Assembly (NCBI GenBank): GCA_039619475.1 | Contig: CM077115.1 | Coordinates: forward strand, 66,780,864 to 66,844,863 | Source of the DNA: Icerya purchasi | Taxonomy: Eukaryota; Arthropoda; Insecta; Hemiptera; Monophlebidae | Direction of reading: 5' to 3' | DNA: 64,000 nt | In this document: positions 11,890-26,769 of the stretch, piece after piece | Layout of the letters: every line of letters begins with the position of its first letter | Numbering within the stretch: the first letter of the stretch is position 1 | Made by a program: the position numbers and the translations under genes | The notes under the pieces: model-generated | Seen by the model: only the letters and a program-made list of their open reading frames with translations | Databases searched by the model: none | Told to the model about the DNA's origin: nothing

Positions 11890-13470
11890 CATCCATATAA
11901 AATAATAATCAAATCAAATTTCAAGTGAAATTTATTTACATGAAATAAAATTAAAATACAACTTAATTAATGTAATTACGAATGCGCGAAATTTGCGCGA
12001 ACTGCGGACTATGCACAGGAGTTACGTAGGTCAAACTTGCAATTATTATTATCCAATACGCTATCGCATAAAAATTTAAAGTGCTCAATGTCAAACGTTT
12101 ACACACAACTACTCCGAATGTTCCACATCAACAAAAACGTATACCAACAGTCGTAGTATTACACTTATCATTAAGAATATAGACATGTGTTAAAATACGT
12201 AACTTAAATTCTATCAAAGCAGTCAATCAAAACCAATCATTCCTACATACGCATACAGACACCTATATCCTACTATACAGTAAGCTAACATTAAAACTAA
12301 AGCTAATTGACTGAAACCTCATACAAATAATAGTAATGATAGTTAAGTAATAAAATAAATAATGATGATATGAATAATAATAATATAACAATTTAAATTT
12401 AAATCATAATACAATCAATACAAATAATAACGGTTATAATAAATAAACACTTTCCTTTGAAACTAATATGATAACAATAATTAACCGGAGCAATGATAAA
12501 TTTAATTATTATGTTTGTATATTGAATAAAATAAAATAAAATATGCAAAGCGCTATGCAAACAATACCGACAAAAGCTTTATATACATGAGCCGATGTAC
12601 CCCTATTTGAAAATGATGTCAATACAAATTGTACAATTTTGATGTTAACATTGGCCCATGTTTACAAAGAATACGTAGTCTATAAAACTTAATTAAGATA
12701 AACACACATACAATACATACAATACAATCCCCAGTAATTATTAATCTCGACTTCAACAAGATAGAAAGGAAGAATAAAAACAAAAAAAAAAAAAGCGTTA
12801 CATTAATTATAGAACGAGTTATAGCCATATAATTTGACTCTGTAAAATAAAAAATGAACCATGGAATTAACGGAAGTAAAACGATCATACAATCAAAGCA
12901 ATTATAAATTAATTGTGACTTCCTAAACAATATAGTTAATATATTACAAATTCTCAAAATAGTAATAAGACGACGAGGGCGAAAAAAGCACCAAACATTA
13001 TCAATAGGTACATAACGAAAAAGTTTTACAATTGAATATAACATTATCAAATGAAGCGAATAGGAAGATTAGAAAAGCAGAGATAAATGAAAACAATAAC
13101 ACATAATAATAATAATAATAGAAAGAAAAAAGAAAAGATTCGAATTACAACTGAAGGAGGAAATCGCATTGCTTAAACTCTTCGATTACGAATACATTTA
13201 AATTCAAAAAAATGTTGCACACAAAAACATCGCAACATGTAGGCACGAATTAAAAAAAACGGCGATAAAAAATACAGAAAGAAGGGGAAATATATTTTCT
13301 GGTACTAATTAATTTTCACAACTTTACTTAAAAGATTATACTGTCTATGTACTATGTATTACGTACAATAAAATAAAATAAATAGTAGCCCGCGGGAAAG
13401 AAGCTATACCCGCCCCGAGGGGATAGAATTAAGAATATCGAAGGTATAAACACGAACCTCTCTATTTTCT
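11890..13470. other. AT-rich stretch, no recognisable gene
   Basis: Very AT-rich, UTR-like sequence. It holds the longest frame in the window that is neither repeat-made nor transposon-like (143 codons, minus, 12619-13050), which is very hydrophobic with about three possible membrane segments. One of these (LFFFLFLFFL) comes from a homopolymer A run. I recognise no family and see no supporting exons, so I do not call it a gene. Confidence 0.35.
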
Positions 13471-14463
13471 TTCCATGACCCGTTGCTTCATTCGGCTGGT
13501 AGTTCGCGCTTCTGTTGACACATCTTATTATTATTCAGATTCTTTTCTTTTTTCTACTAGCAAACCGCAGTCCTATAGACGTAGAAAAAAGAAAAAAAAA
13601 CCCAAAACGAACACAATATGTAACATTTGCCGACTACCATCATCCATTATTATTCCGTTTTCATTTATATTCGATCATTAGAAGTATAACGAAGTAAGAA
13701 AAAGGATTCGGATTTTCAACGATTAATTTAAATATACTCGTACTGGCGTTTGGCACTGTCGGTATAGTAGGATTTTTCATTAATTTTCCAGGCAACCGGC
13801 GCAGAGGCCATTAAATGTGTAAATTGGAATGAATATCTGTAAACAAATGGGTCGTGGTCGCGTGACGGGGCGAACGGGAACGAACGAAAAGAATAATTAT
13901 CATAAATTATAATAAAGAATATTTTTCACCCACATAAAATATCGTTTATCGCTCGGTGCTAGTTAAACTGTGAAAACGCGTCTGCATTTCGGGAAATTAT
14001 TAAACTCCGCGCGCAACCGCTCCACTCAGTTCGCTGGAAGCTCATCAGGGCCCCCGATCGGCTACAACTGTTGTTAGTTAATAATTCAGCCTACCCCCTC
14101 TCCGTCTCTCTAGCGTTCTCTTTATGCTCAACATATCTTTTCTCTAGGTCTCTGTATAATATCTGTGCGCCATCTATCCGTTGTTTTCTATGTGTACACA
14201 TAAATTTCCTGTACGAGATGGTTTATAAAACATTCTGTTGCCGGTAATTTGCCTTCCAGCGGCATCTTCAGTGGCTTTACACCAACGTTGCTGCTTCAGC
14301 TCCAGATGTTGGCATTCCATATTGGCCTCTCCGGAATTGATTCTCAATGAAGACAAACTTCGTTTCTCTCTTGTACGCCTACAGCAGCGCACACATTATA
14401 ATAGACGTACAGGTAAAACGAACTCCTTAGCAATCCAATTTTGTTGCTGGCTACCTCCTTCCG

Positions 14464-14507
14464 TGTGTGTGCGCGCGTGTGTGTGTGTGTGTGTGCGTGT
14501 GTGTGCA
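14464..14507. repeat. (GT)n/(GC)n microsatellite
   Basis: Alternating GT with GC interruptions, about 44 bases. It is the only sizeable GT-type array here apart from the tail of the AT array near 16973-16990. Confidence 0.95.
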
Positions 14508-14519
14508 AAACACACGATT

Positions 14520-16915
14520 ACACTAGAACAATGGCCCGGTAAAAAGTCCAGCGTGCCGGTCTTATCGTATTATAATGCTCGCGACCCGACTGCCGATTAG
14601 AAACGCATGCACACACTGGTTAACGACACGCGCGCGCTCTTACACGCTCATCATCCGGTATACCTCCCGAACCGTATAATTAATTAGCCGCGAGGGCGCA
14701 CGAAATTATTCGCCGCCAACCGCCAACCGCCAACTGACCGTTCCACTAAGTACACGCTATACGCGTCGAAAGATTTAGATTCGGCCACTTTTTTCTACTT
14801 CACCGAACTTTTATCGGAGGCGGCTGTTTTAAGGTCTTCTTCGTTCGTTTGCCCCACGCGCCGAAGCGAAATTACGTACCCGGAAGAGCTAATTACGGCT
14901 AAAGGTGTCGAACGATTAAAAAAACAAAACGCGCCATACACGATATTTAGAAAAAATTCGATTTAAGCAAAACCCTAAGAAAAGCGAGCGATAAATAAGA
15001 TGCGGTCGCGAATGGAAAGAGGCAGAAAAATCAAAAGAATAGTTTACAACGGGAATACAAAATATGAACGAAAGAACAATAAAGACAGAGATAAATTAAA
15101 AAAAAAAAAAAAACAAATAAATACAAAACAGGCTCATCAGACATCGGAGTTTAATAAAAAAAAAATTAAAGTTAACATTGCACTTTGATTTTCATTTACC
15201 GAACCGCAATTATGTGCCCATGCGATGGTGGTAATAATACTTCTTTTCTATATTGATTTGATTACAGTTTTAGAATCGGCGCGTTATCTATTTGTGTAGA
15301 AGTCTTCGATTTTCTATTACTTTATTTTTTATTTTCCTTAAAATAATACACCGGATTGTTTAAATAGCCGGTTGCATTCGGGAATTCTGTAGATCCCTCA
15401 ATATTGTAAGGGCATACACATATATTATGTGTGTACGTATGTGTGTACGTATACATTAGAAAGTTCACCAGCAGTCGAGAAAGAGCATTCGTGTAATTTA
15501 TATGTAACGTTGAGGGATTGAAATAAAGATATTATCTGCTTTATACCTTTTTTAGACCCTTTTTAGAGGTCTCGCGCAACGTAAGTGCTAGGTGTATGTA
15601 TTGTGGGGTGTTACCATTTCTACCGGTAAGATGGTGAGAAGCGTCCGTTGAATAATAAAAATACAGTACTTAACGTTCTTTTTTTTTTTTTTTGTTTAAA
15701 TTACGTAACGGGGGGGGGGGGATTTTGATAAATAACGAAACTCTTCATATGTAGCTCAATTTTCTTTTCAGATAATTTCCGAAAATGTAATAATTTCGAA
15801 CTCCCCTTCCCACCGGGCCATATAATAAGAAAAGGACTTTTGATATTTAATTACTTTTTTCGTTCTCGAAGCTTCTCAAATTTTCAGCTTAATTACTTTA
15901 ATCTATTTATTTCTACTTATATTACTTCAAATTTTCTTCTCGGAATTTAATGGTAGAGCCAAAATCGCATTTAGTGGTAATACGGAAGTCTAAATTAAAT
16001 TTAGTAAAAATTTCTATAACACTTATTATAGTGGGAGGGGGGCTCTGATAATAGCCAACATTGTAAATCGAACATGTTTTCGTATTAAATCGAAAATAAT
16101 TTTAACATTTTATTAAAGATATTTTAATGAAAGTCCGAAGAAGAAAAAAAAAATCCATCTAAATATGACATTTTTAAAGAAAACAGCAACACACACAACG
16201 ATGCTACGGTTGATAATCACGAATGTACAGCGGATTACTTGCTTAAAAATTTCCGGATTCGAAAGTGTAGCACCGAGGAAATGCTTAAATACGAGTTGTC
16301 TGTATTTTGTTATTTCCCGCTGAAACTTATCTCGCGAGAAAAACTCTCGAAAAGGAAAAGCCGCTCTACTGAAGCTGGGCGCCATGTAAATTACACTCCG
16401 TCAATCGAACGGATTTTTATAAATCACCACGTCTGCGACTATAGCCATTTTCGGATTCGGCGTGCTCCGAGAAGGTTAAAAATTTTTAAATTATTCCCTG
16501 GAACATGTCCGATGTTAATAATAAATTCTTAGCGGAATCATCGGGATTAGATTAAAAATTAGAAGACGAGCACACTGCATAGCCGACAACTGCCTCGCTG
16601 TCTGTCATGGTTGCTTCATTTTTTTCGAAATAAATCATCGACGCGATGCTGCATAGAGCGCGCCTTCCACCTCGTTATGTCATAATTTTCTTTTTTTTGG
16701 CGTTTTTATGCTTTTCCCTATGCCCTTCTAGACTATTATTCTTCATCGTTTTCGTTAATCGCAGTGATCGCACCGCGCATCAGGCTACATTGAGAATTTT
16801 ATCTGTCGATAAAGTACAGCCATGACTTTACACACTGCGCTATTATTAAAAGTACTCGTTTCGGATAAACTGACAACATGCCATCATTATCAATCAAACT
16901 GGAGGTCGCTCATGT
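14520..16915. other. No recognisable gene
   Basis: Mixed sequence, locally CpG-rich around 14600-14880, with a triple GCCAACC motif near 14713-14733. No domain, exon chain or transposon end was seen. A G12 tract is at 15710-15721. Confidence 0.35.
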
Positions 16916-16919
16916 GTCT

Positions 16920-16924
16920 ATATA

Positions 16925-16973
<49 letters not shown>

Positions 16974-16990
16974 CACGTGTGTGTGTGTAA
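16920..16990. repeat. (AT)n followed by (GT)n
   Basis: About 50 bases of nearly pure AT repeat run into a short GT repeat, a common compound microsatellite. Confidence 0.95.
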
Positions 16991-18072
16991 GTGTATTGGT
17001 TTTTTTTGGGGGGGGTTTTTTTTTTTTTGGTTTCATGATCATCCTTCTTAATAGTTTGTTTTTTCCATTTTTCTTTTTGTATTTCCAAACAGCGTAGTTG
17101 AAATAACCAAGAAAAGGCAATATTCGTGTTTGAAATAGCTAACGGCTTTGTTGCCAGAGCACTGGGTTCCTTCTCCCGTAATTCACCTACGAGCTAGAAT
17201 GCCAAACCAGTACCCAACACACACGTATATTTTGGCCTGGAGGAGTTTTATGTCAACTTCAGCTATCCTTCATACCCTCTCTGCATGAGAGAAGCACATA
17301 AATTTTAACTATGATGAATGTCGTTCATTTTCAGCGCCAAGAAAATATTGTCTACTTGCCGCCGCCAACTTCTTTTATCCGCAGTAGTGCACTTCTGCAT
17401 TAAACGATTCCGCGGTCGCGTATTTACCTTTAACCGCGGTATCGTACAATCTATGATGATATCTTCAGTGTATATAGACGAACACCGACCAATCAGCCGT
17501 TCCTAAATGTTTTCGAAACATACTCGCAAAATTATACGATTCTTCTATATACATTTTGTGAAGTACATCCCCCCCTCCTGAGTGAAACTTTTTTTTTCGA
17601 TATAATCTGCAGCTTTTTATTTTTAAACTAAATATAACCTGTTTTCCTATATAATTTCATTTTACCTTTCCCCCCATTTCAAATTGTGTAACTTTAAAAA
17701 ATATAAATAATTACGGTATAATTTAAATAAAACGAATGAAAAAGATGCATTTAGTAAATAATTGAAATTGATTTTTCCTTTTATTTAATTTTTTTTTTTC
17801 TGGACTCCAATTTTCGCTATTTGGCCGATTATTAAACTATTTATCGAATAGGTATGTTTATTTTTCTTTTTAAATCAAAATTTGATGGGGCACATGACTT
17901 CTTTTTCTTTGTCATTTCTTTAGCTAATGTTGAACCCGACGTATTAAATATTTAAACTAACCATCGATGTATCGAGTGAAATGAAATACTTTAATTTACA
18001 AATAAAATCAAAAACAAAAACAGGAATCTTAAAATCGAATCATTAAAATAAACCATAAGTTATATAATACTA

Positions 18073-18653
18073 CAAGGGCGAATCCAGAAGGACATTCTAT
18101 GGAGGTGAGGGAAATTATATAATTACGTAAAAACGACCTTTATAGAAATTCATAAAAATGTTTTAAAAATACATAATTATTACAATTTTTAATTTAACTC
18201 TGTTTTATTTTTAGTTATGAAAAAAATAAAATGAAATTATAAAATTATACCTTAAATATGGTAGTTTAGAAATAGTAAGAAAGATAGTATTTTTATTAAA
18301 CTTTACTTCTTTTTTATTTTTCTTAGTAATCCGATCCGAATTCTCTTTATTCGTGAGCAAGTTTAAATATATGTATATATTTCCCATTGAACTATTTTTC
18401 AATTAAAATTACAAAATAAATAAAAATAGTAAGGGATCGATGACAGTTTCGCTTAAAATAGAATAAAAAAAGAACATTAATAGTTTCATATAGAAAATAG
18501 TATTAAATATGAATTATTAAAATCCGTAGGTAAAATTCGTACAAATCTTTTATTAAGTTCCGTTGTTATAACAAATTTTTTCATAGAGACTTTGGTTCTT
18601 GAGGGAGGCGGAAATGTCCCCTATCCCCCCTCAACACCGTGGATCCGCCACTG
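18073..18653. mobile_element. hAT-like MITE
   Basis: The right end reads GGATCCGCCACTG, whose reverse complement CAGTGGCGGATCC is a widespread invertebrate hAT-type terminus. The left end CAAGGGCGAATCCAG is a decayed version of the same. The flanking octamers TAATACTA (18065-18072) and ATATACTA (18654-18661) match at six of eight positions, as expected for an aged 8-bp hAT target-site duplication. The interior is AT-rich with no transposase, so the element is non-autonomous. The family name is from recall of the terminal sequence. Confidence 0.65.
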
Positions 18654-19016
18654 ATATACTATGACCGGTAAAGACCATATCATCTATGATAGACACACAT
18701 ATTTGTCGCGGAATCTGCATTTTTGCGCGCACGTATCAAGATGTACTATCGACTAATCGACCAATATTGTCTTCATCTCCTCCGATCGTGAGATTATACG
18801 AACTAATTAATTTCTTTTCGCGTTTTTTATATTATTAAATTGATCAAAATCTAACGATTACGTTCCCGCGTTTTAAATAGGATCACATGCGGAGTAAATA
18901 ATTAAAACATGATCGTTTCAAAAAGTTCTTTAGCGGTAAAAGAAAAAGTATGTAAAATAACTTCCATACCCTTGACAGAGCGTTGCGAGTTATGACATTT
19001 AGGTTCACAATATACT

Positions 19017-19030
19017 ATATATATATATGA

Positions 19031-19063
<33 letters not shown>
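19017..19063. repeat. (AT)n microsatellite
   Basis: About 46 bases of AT repeat with two interruptions. Confidence 0.9.
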
Positions 19064-19064
<1 letters not shown>

Positions 19065-19144
19065 CCGATGTGCTATGCTGTCGGAGCCCCCCCACCCAAA
19101 AAAAAAAAAAATAAAAATAAAAGTTGAAAAATTTGTTTTTATTT

Positions 19145-19198
19145 ATCTGTCTGTCTGTACGTCTGTTTGCCTACCTGTCTATTTGTCTGTTTGTCTAT
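19145..19198. repeat. Imperfect (CTGT)n / (TTTGTCTG)n
   Basis: Degenerate CTGT-based simple sequence, about 54 bases, with TACG, TTGC and TATT interruptions. Confidence 0.8.
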
Positions 19199-19329
19199 TT
19201 CTGAGCACTAATCCCACAAACTACCGAATCAATTTTGTTCTGGTTTTCATTAGTGGATGGATTGATTCCTGTGGAAGGTTTTGGTGCGTAATTTATAAGT
19301 TTCTGGCGTGGTTTAATCGACCCTAGGGG

Positions 19330-22300
19330 TTTTGTCGCTGAAGTGAGAAAAACAGAAAACTAAAATGCATTCGATAAATTAAAAAAAATTCGAATAAAAT
19401 ATTTACTACGAGAAGTGCAAATATAAATTAATCGTAAAAATTTATATAAAATGGTTTCTAAGGTAAAAATAAATATATACAATAAATAACGTTCTATTAA
19501 TTTCCTACGTAGGTAGAAAAAAAAGCTTTCTTTATTAGCCTGATAATAAATTTTATTAAATCATTATATCGATAAAGTTAATTGGAAGACATAAATCAAA
19601 AGGAGCATATGTAGTTGGAGATATTCTCTTAAATATATAATTATGGAAGATTTTAGCGTGTAACCAACTCGCAGCCGATTTATAACGGAATATTCTATGC
19701 GCGTACTTTAAAAAGGCGGAAACTACGTGTCAATTGTTGATTTTATACATTTTTAAAATGACGGCTGCCTATGCCCTTCAGCTAAGCGAAACTTTTCGTT
19801 AGATCGCGGCAGATACAAGTTATAGAAATACCGGGAAACTGAACGTAAGAACCGTTTTGTGTTTAATAGTGACATGTTTTTCAGAGAGAAGAATTTTTAC
19901 AGAAATATGTTAATTGAAAGAAAAAAAAACTCAAAGCCAGAGATAACAACTAAATGGGCACAGTTTATGGAATAAGCGAATGTATGAAGAAAACGGAATG
20001 GTCAAGAAGGAGTGGAAAACAGGTGATCGAAGTGACGGAAGTAATGGGATTTTCGGAAATGAAGCTCAGTTGACTTTAGCAAGTATTTCGGTAAAGAAAG
20101 TGAAGTCACGGGAAGCAGTTTCATAAAGTAATACATCGTATTGAGTTACCGCTTAATCGCAAGCATTGAATTAAGCGGAAACGTTACATTGCGTATAATT
20201 TTTTATAATGATATTTTTTAAACTTTTTTTGAACACTTGGATATTAGAAAAAATTTATTTTATTAGAATACTTTAGAAATTAAAATTACAATGAAATTAA
20301 TAGGGAATCCTGCGCAGCAGGAGTTTCGATTTTAGTTGCTAGCGTGTATTATTTACTTTCAAATCTTAAGTACTTGTCCGACTAGTGTTATGAAATGTAT
20401 TTGAAGTTTATTTTAATTGCTATAATAGTAATATTCCACAAAGGAAATAAAACTAAATCGATGGAATAAATCTTTAATAAAAATATAGAGTTTAAAAAAA
20501 AAGAAAAAAGAGAAAGAAAAAGTTACAAGATTTAAATTGCACCGGTGAAACTGTGGGCGAGGTACTGCTGAACCTATTTCGGTATTCACCCCGAAGATTC
20601 CTAAGGAAAAACTTCAGTGCGTAATTGATATCGTTCTTTGACATAAGTCAAACGACGCGTGTGAATTTTTATAAATGAAGTGAGGGAAAAAGTGGAGTAA
20701 AATAAAATAAAAGATTTAAAATAATGTCTACTGTAATTTCCATAAATTGTAGCTAAAATAGAATAAAAATACGTCAATTTCTAAATGCAGATTTAAATGG
20801 GCATTATTAATGTAGGAGCGAATATTATATAAAATTCGTATATTCGAACATCGTCAGAAAGAAGATGCCTGGACCACCTCCTAGATACTAGTCTTCAATA
20901 ACTTATATAGAAATGTCGTATAAGTTTCGCAAGCGCAAAGCAAAAACTTTTTAGATTTCTTTATAGAATTTCCATGTTACCCTTGTCATAACAATGATAC
21001 ATAGTCATTAATACATACCTATATATACATATATTACATATTATAGAACACATTTGGATTCCCTTATAAAATTTACGATCTCGATTTTATTTCAACTATT
21101 ATTTATATTTAATTCTTTAATCATTTATCAAAACGTAAGCAGAAGTGCGGAGAGATGTTGATTTTAGATATTTCATGAAATGTTTAACGAATAGTTTTAA
21201 ACAATGTTTAAAAGAAATCAATATTTTTCATATTATTGGCAACGTGTGAAAAAAGTAAGCGAATGTATGTTAATAGATGTTTTGATATAACAAAGATAAT
21301 AGACGCAGCGAAAAAGAAATAAATTTCCATACTGCGTCCAATAATTTTAACATTAAAAGGAACCGCGACCGGTTATAGTTTTATCGGTACGAACAGCAGC
21401 TCGTTTGCGATTGTGTTCGAGTTGCTGCTTGATGTATGCATCATGCAACGGCAAAGAAAGAAAAAGTTGTACCTGTAAAAGAGATAAATTGACGAAGGAA
21501 AATCCCTGACGGTAAACATTTCTTAAAGGAGAACATTAAAATATGATTTATCGATCTGCGCGATTCTAATGAACGAAATTTGGAATTCCATTCAACGAAT
21601 ATCAGTACGTAATGCCCCCCGCACAGTCAGAATGTAGCGATGCTTTGTTTCAGTGATCATCAAAAACGAGATAAAAAGAATGCGTAATACATGCGGTTTT
21701 GAGACTGCTACCAACGAAGCTGGTAGAGATGGAGATGCTCTCGGCATGGGGCAAACCACCAGGACATCTCGATTCCCGTCGAGATTTGACACTCCCAATG
21801 GGTTGTCCATAATATTCTTTCGCTACTTCCGAATTTACGATTTAACACGATCTTAGTTGCTACCGTAGCCGGGCACCTGGTTTCATCGCACGTGCGCCCG
21901 TCCATATACAACTTCTGAGATTGCGGTAGTCGGTATTGAAATTTTTTCAATAAGCCTTTCAAAGGAATGCGGCAATAGTAAGCTGTCAGCGCGGATGACT
22001 CTACCGCATCTGCTTTTCACGTACTCACCGCGTTCATCCGGGATCACTTTGCCTCGTTTATCTTTCGCTCACCGTTTTCAGCCTAGAATTGATGTGTTTT
22101 AAATTAAGGCGTTTATTTATTTATTTATTTATTTTTCCAGAAAAAGAAAAAAACAGGAGAAATAACAGGAAGGTGACCCGTGGGAAAATATTTTTATACG
22201 GGTAATACGAAAAATTGTTGTTAGTTTTTGCAGGATAAACTCGACTAATGCTCCGAACTTTACTAATATTAGTTTAATATATATTTTTTTTTTTTTTCGT

Positions 22301-23370
22301 TAAAAGAGGAAAGAAAAAAAAAATTCATTGTCCGTAGTGCCAGAGATAGGATCGTGTAATTAATGGCCATTTGTAAAATCTATTCTCAACCACAGTTGGC
22401 CGTAATTGGCAATTACTAATCAATTATAATGCCGGGATTTTTCGAAGCAATTGTAAAGTGATCTTCATCGAAAATAAACAATTGTACACGAAAACAGTTA
22501 ACATTTAAATATATTCTGATAACAATAGTTGTAATCTTTCGGTACTACGTGTATATTACGACGAAAAAATATGCATGTAAAACAACTAATGCATAATTCG
22601 TATAAATAGTGAACGTGTGGGCGTAGTCGTTTTCCGGTAATGAAATAACAGTTGTTCGTGTTATATCATTAGAAAGACGAAAATCATAAGATTTATAAAT
22701 ATAGAATCACGTGTCGAATTCAAACGTTTACACACCAGCTTAATACAATTAGTTTTAGCAGTGCCCGGGATTTTGGTACATCTTCGACATTGCTTATCTT
22801 TAGCTATACTCATTTTTAATGTTCAGTCTGCTATTTGCTTCAGACTGAACTACCGATTTCGTGTTGTTAAAGTTTAAAATAACGGTATTATGCAAAACCT
22901 GAATGAATAACGATACAAACCATACCGCGTTTAATCTCGTATCGCATTTTAAAAGAAACAAACTTCGAGCCGGTAGCGATGTTGGAATATTTTAGAAAAG
23001 AAGGCGTTTTCCCTTAATAAACAAGAATTATTTAAATTTGATCCGCAAAATGTTCGGACTTATGCAGCAAACTATTAATGATGAAAAAGTATTAATAGTT
23101 TCTTGTATGTATTACAGCAGGTTGTATAAAAATTCCTCCACGTGTAGTCCAAAACTTTTGGAATTTTCAAAGATTTAGATGAACTAAAAAGATTTTACAT
23201 ACTTACGTTATTTGTGACGTGATCCTAGTATCGATACTGATTTTATAGAATTCATGAAAAACTATCATTTTGCTTAGAATTAAATAACAATCCAGCGCTA
23301 TCTACTGCTAGAGATGACATTACTATTGACGCTGTATTTAGGAGCGTACAGTTTAATTACGCAACAACAT
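19330..23370. other. No recognisable gene
   Basis: AT-rich DNA. The part 21590-22080 is richer in GC and has three overlapping short frames on opposite strands, none with a recognisable domain. A (TTTA)n run is at about 22113-22133. Confidence 0.35.
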
Positions 23371-23377
23371 CTATATA

Positions 23378-23407
23378 ATTATTATTATTATTATTATTAT
23401 TATTATT
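23378..23407. repeat. (ATT)n microsatellite
   Basis: About ten uninterrupted ATT units. Confidence 0.95.
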
Positions 23408-23409
23408 GT

Positions 23410-26080
23410 AAAAAAGAATTGCAAATACAAAATATATCGATTTTAGAAAAAATTTATTAAACAACCGCTTTGAAAAATCTTCATTAAAACCGGCATTAAT
23501 TTGATTTAAGAGTTTTATTTAATTTTCCACATTATGTAGTATATTCTAAAATAATTATAGAAAATATGTAGAAACCTCGAAAAACCACGACTCAATGTTT
23601 CTTATAACTGAGGGGGATATTCCGAAAACATCGGTTTCGCGGAACAATTGTGATTTCAAGATAATTGCTGCATTTCGAAATCCAAACCGCAAATATAGGT
23701 AAAAACTAAAATTTAACGAAAATTAATATGCCGCGTAAATAGGTCTAATCCGCGTTGTTAACAGAATCGAAATATTAAGATTAATTTTTTAACTCTAAAT
23801 GCTTATTTAATCGCTACCGCTTGAGAAGACTAAACATCGAAATTCGACCAAATAGTCGATGGTTCTGATAATGAAATTTCCTGCATAGAAATTAGCACAT
23901 AATAAATGTTTCGATTATGTTCCTAATTCAACCAGTCTTTTTTTCTCCCTTATCTCGCTGTTAATCGAAAAAAAAAAAATAAATCGCCTTTTCAATAGTT
24001 AACAACATTCTAGCGACGGTGAAATTAAATTTAAAAAACAGACAGAATAACAGTAAAAATCGGTTGTATCAACGGGAAAAAGAAAACTGATTAGAGTCTA
24101 TGGAATATAGCGTGCGATTAGTTTAGAACGGCTTTTAGTTTAATATTTTGTAAATTCAAAGAATCCGATAAGATCAAAAAGAGAATAACTAACAAGAATA
24201 CTATACCGTTTCGCTGTTATGTTGAACTTCCGCTAGACTTTAAGGTTTGCGACTTACAGCAGGTAAATTACTTTTAGTCAATTTGACCATAACTGCGCGC
24301 GAATGATCATCAAAACTATCCTGCCGTATATAGCTGGCTAAGAGATACTTTTAATACTGCGTATTTTTAGCGAGTTGAAAATTTCGTTTTGCTGATACTG
24401 AAATTTAAACCTCGTTTTTACAGAGGAGTAATTTAGGAGAAATTTTGAAAAGCTACACTATCAGATTATTAGACTCTTTTCGGCGTTGTGTCGAATTTGG
24501 TATTTTCCGGAACGAATTGCAGCATTCCTAGGGCACATTTTCAATAAAATTTCCTTTTCATTTTTTCTCATTGATTAATTCGCAAATTGAGAATTCAGTT
24601 TACTAAATTTAACATTTCTGTTCCTATTTTAAGGAAATCGATCATCTTTCTTACCATAACTGTAGAACTAGCTTACGTTTTCGACCAGTCACTCTAGACA
24701 AATCAAATCCAAATTTTTATAACTGTTGATTTTTCATCTTTTTCTTTTTTTTTTCTTTTTTCTTCTTTTTCAAAAAAATATTCATAAAATTCAGCGGTAT
24801 CGCTTAAGAACTATTTCTCTGCGCCGATTTCGGTAAACCAATTTAAGCAGAGCCATAACTGTTTTCGACAACTAACCGCCTCCCCCCGCCCATTCTCTTC
24901 AAATGAATCATGCACACATGCAAGAAATCGACGTAGAACATTTTCGGAATCGAAATAGAAGACTAATTATCACCGATAAAGCAAATACAATCGAGTCAGT
25001 TCCGTTGCTAGTCAGTCACATTTAGCGCGGGCATTTTTCGCGTCAGAAACTTACCTCTCATTATAAACTCATTTCAACCTGTAATCCTTGACACGTTTCA
25101 CTCGTACGAAATTACCAAATTCCGATATGACCGCACTTCCTGCCGTTCAAATGTCTGTTTCGCATCGCGTTACACTAATCGTCATCATTAGCGACGCCGG
25201 TAAATAAATACAATAAATATTCCTCTCTCGTACGAAATATCCACACCCGCGCATCACGTACCTTCTTGGTTCGCCTACCATCATTAATGGCTCAAATGGT
25301 ACGTTTCCATCAAAGAAAGTCATCGCGCGCTGGTCAGAACCCAGACGACGCAGGGATTAGTGGAACTGCGACGAACCCTAAGCAACTGAGAAACTTCTGC
25401 TTCTAGTTAATTTTCGAATATTCCTATTTAAATGTACATCATATAATTCGGATGATAAGCATGATTTCGTGCAATAACCTACACAAATGTATTAGAATAA
25501 TAACTAGAAACCAGCCGCGGAAATAACGAAACGACCAAAGGGTAGCGTGCAAAATAAAAAAGTATCCAGATAGGTAAAGATTTATCGGATTTCTCCTTTG
25601 CCCGTTGTTTTTACGGAATGTTAACCAATTCGTCCGATTTTTAATGGAAAATCCGATTTATTTTCATACTCTCGCATTACGTGAAAGTTTAATCTTTTAG
25701 TGGAAATTTATATTACGTTTGTTTTTACTTTGTTTTATGAGACACATTTGTTAGTTAAGCGGTTAATTGTATATGATCGATTGTAACTTTATTACAAATA
25801 AACGTTGTAACTGTGATGAGAACCTACATTGTCTTGTGGCTTCTCCATATGTTATTTAAAAATAAAAATAAATAAAAAAATCGGGTAACGTTGCCTTGCG
25901 GTCTAATTTGCTGTTTATTTATTTTTTAAATTTATTCATTTACTTTATTAATTTACTTACATTCTGCAATTATTAGGGGCCACCCTGCTTTTGTTTTCTT
26001 CTTTCTAGCCGGATCTGATCGACTCATCGTACAACTTTTTCTTTCGATTTCTAATTGTTTCTGAGTGACGGGTAATTTGG
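23410..26080. other. No recognisable gene
   Basis: AT-rich sequence with a moderately GC-richer patch near 25010-25390. I see no conserved domain or transposon end. Confidence 0.35.
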
Positions 26081-26086
26081 TTGATA

Positions 26087-26135
26087 CCCCCCCCCCCCAC
26101 CAAAAAAAAACAAAACAAAACAAAACAAAACAAAC
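26087..26135. repeat. Poly(C) then (CAAAA)n
   Basis: Twelve Cs (26087-26098), then an A-run and about five CAAAA units. Confidence 0.9.
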
Positions 26136-26769
26136 AAACTGCTACGCTTATTGAGTCTGCGATCAGCTTTTTCTCTTTAGTAATTTTTAAAAAAATTATA
26201 TTTTAGATTCCGATCGGATACCTCTTTCTTTTCCGAACATCGTCACACATCTAACATACTTCTCCTTTATCTGTTGCCTTCATCTACACCATTGTTTCTA
26301 CACTGGCTTTAACCTGGTGTCAATAAAAAAATATAAATATTCGTGTGTAGTCTTGATCCCACCGCAGTGGTAATTTTTATTTTTTTACCCCCCACCCCAC
26401 CCCCAGCACCGTTAACATTTCTTTGTTTAAGTTTTTGTTTTGTTCAGTCGTTTTTGTTATTTCTTTCATTTACATATATCGTATTGTTTTCCTTACAGCA
26501 ACTGTATTATTATTTTGCTTATTACCTTTTCTCTCTGCCCTTCATTAATAGCCTTTTAAAATTAACTAACGTCCGTTTGTTATTACTTTTCGTCGATTAT
26601 TACTGAATAAAAAAAGAAAGAAAAAAAGTAGTGTTCTTTTATGTGCATACTGCGTGTGAGATGTACCGGGGGGAGGGGGCGGGGCAGAAACTATTGGCAA
26701 ATTACTCACTTCACAATAGTGTTTACCACATGAAAAGAATCTAAGGTAAAGAATAAAAAGTTTTAATTT

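Noticed and set aside
12619..13050. 143-codon minus-strand ORF with possible membrane segments
   Set aside because: Very AT-rich, hydrophobicity partly from a homopolymer run, no recognised family, no neighbouring exons.
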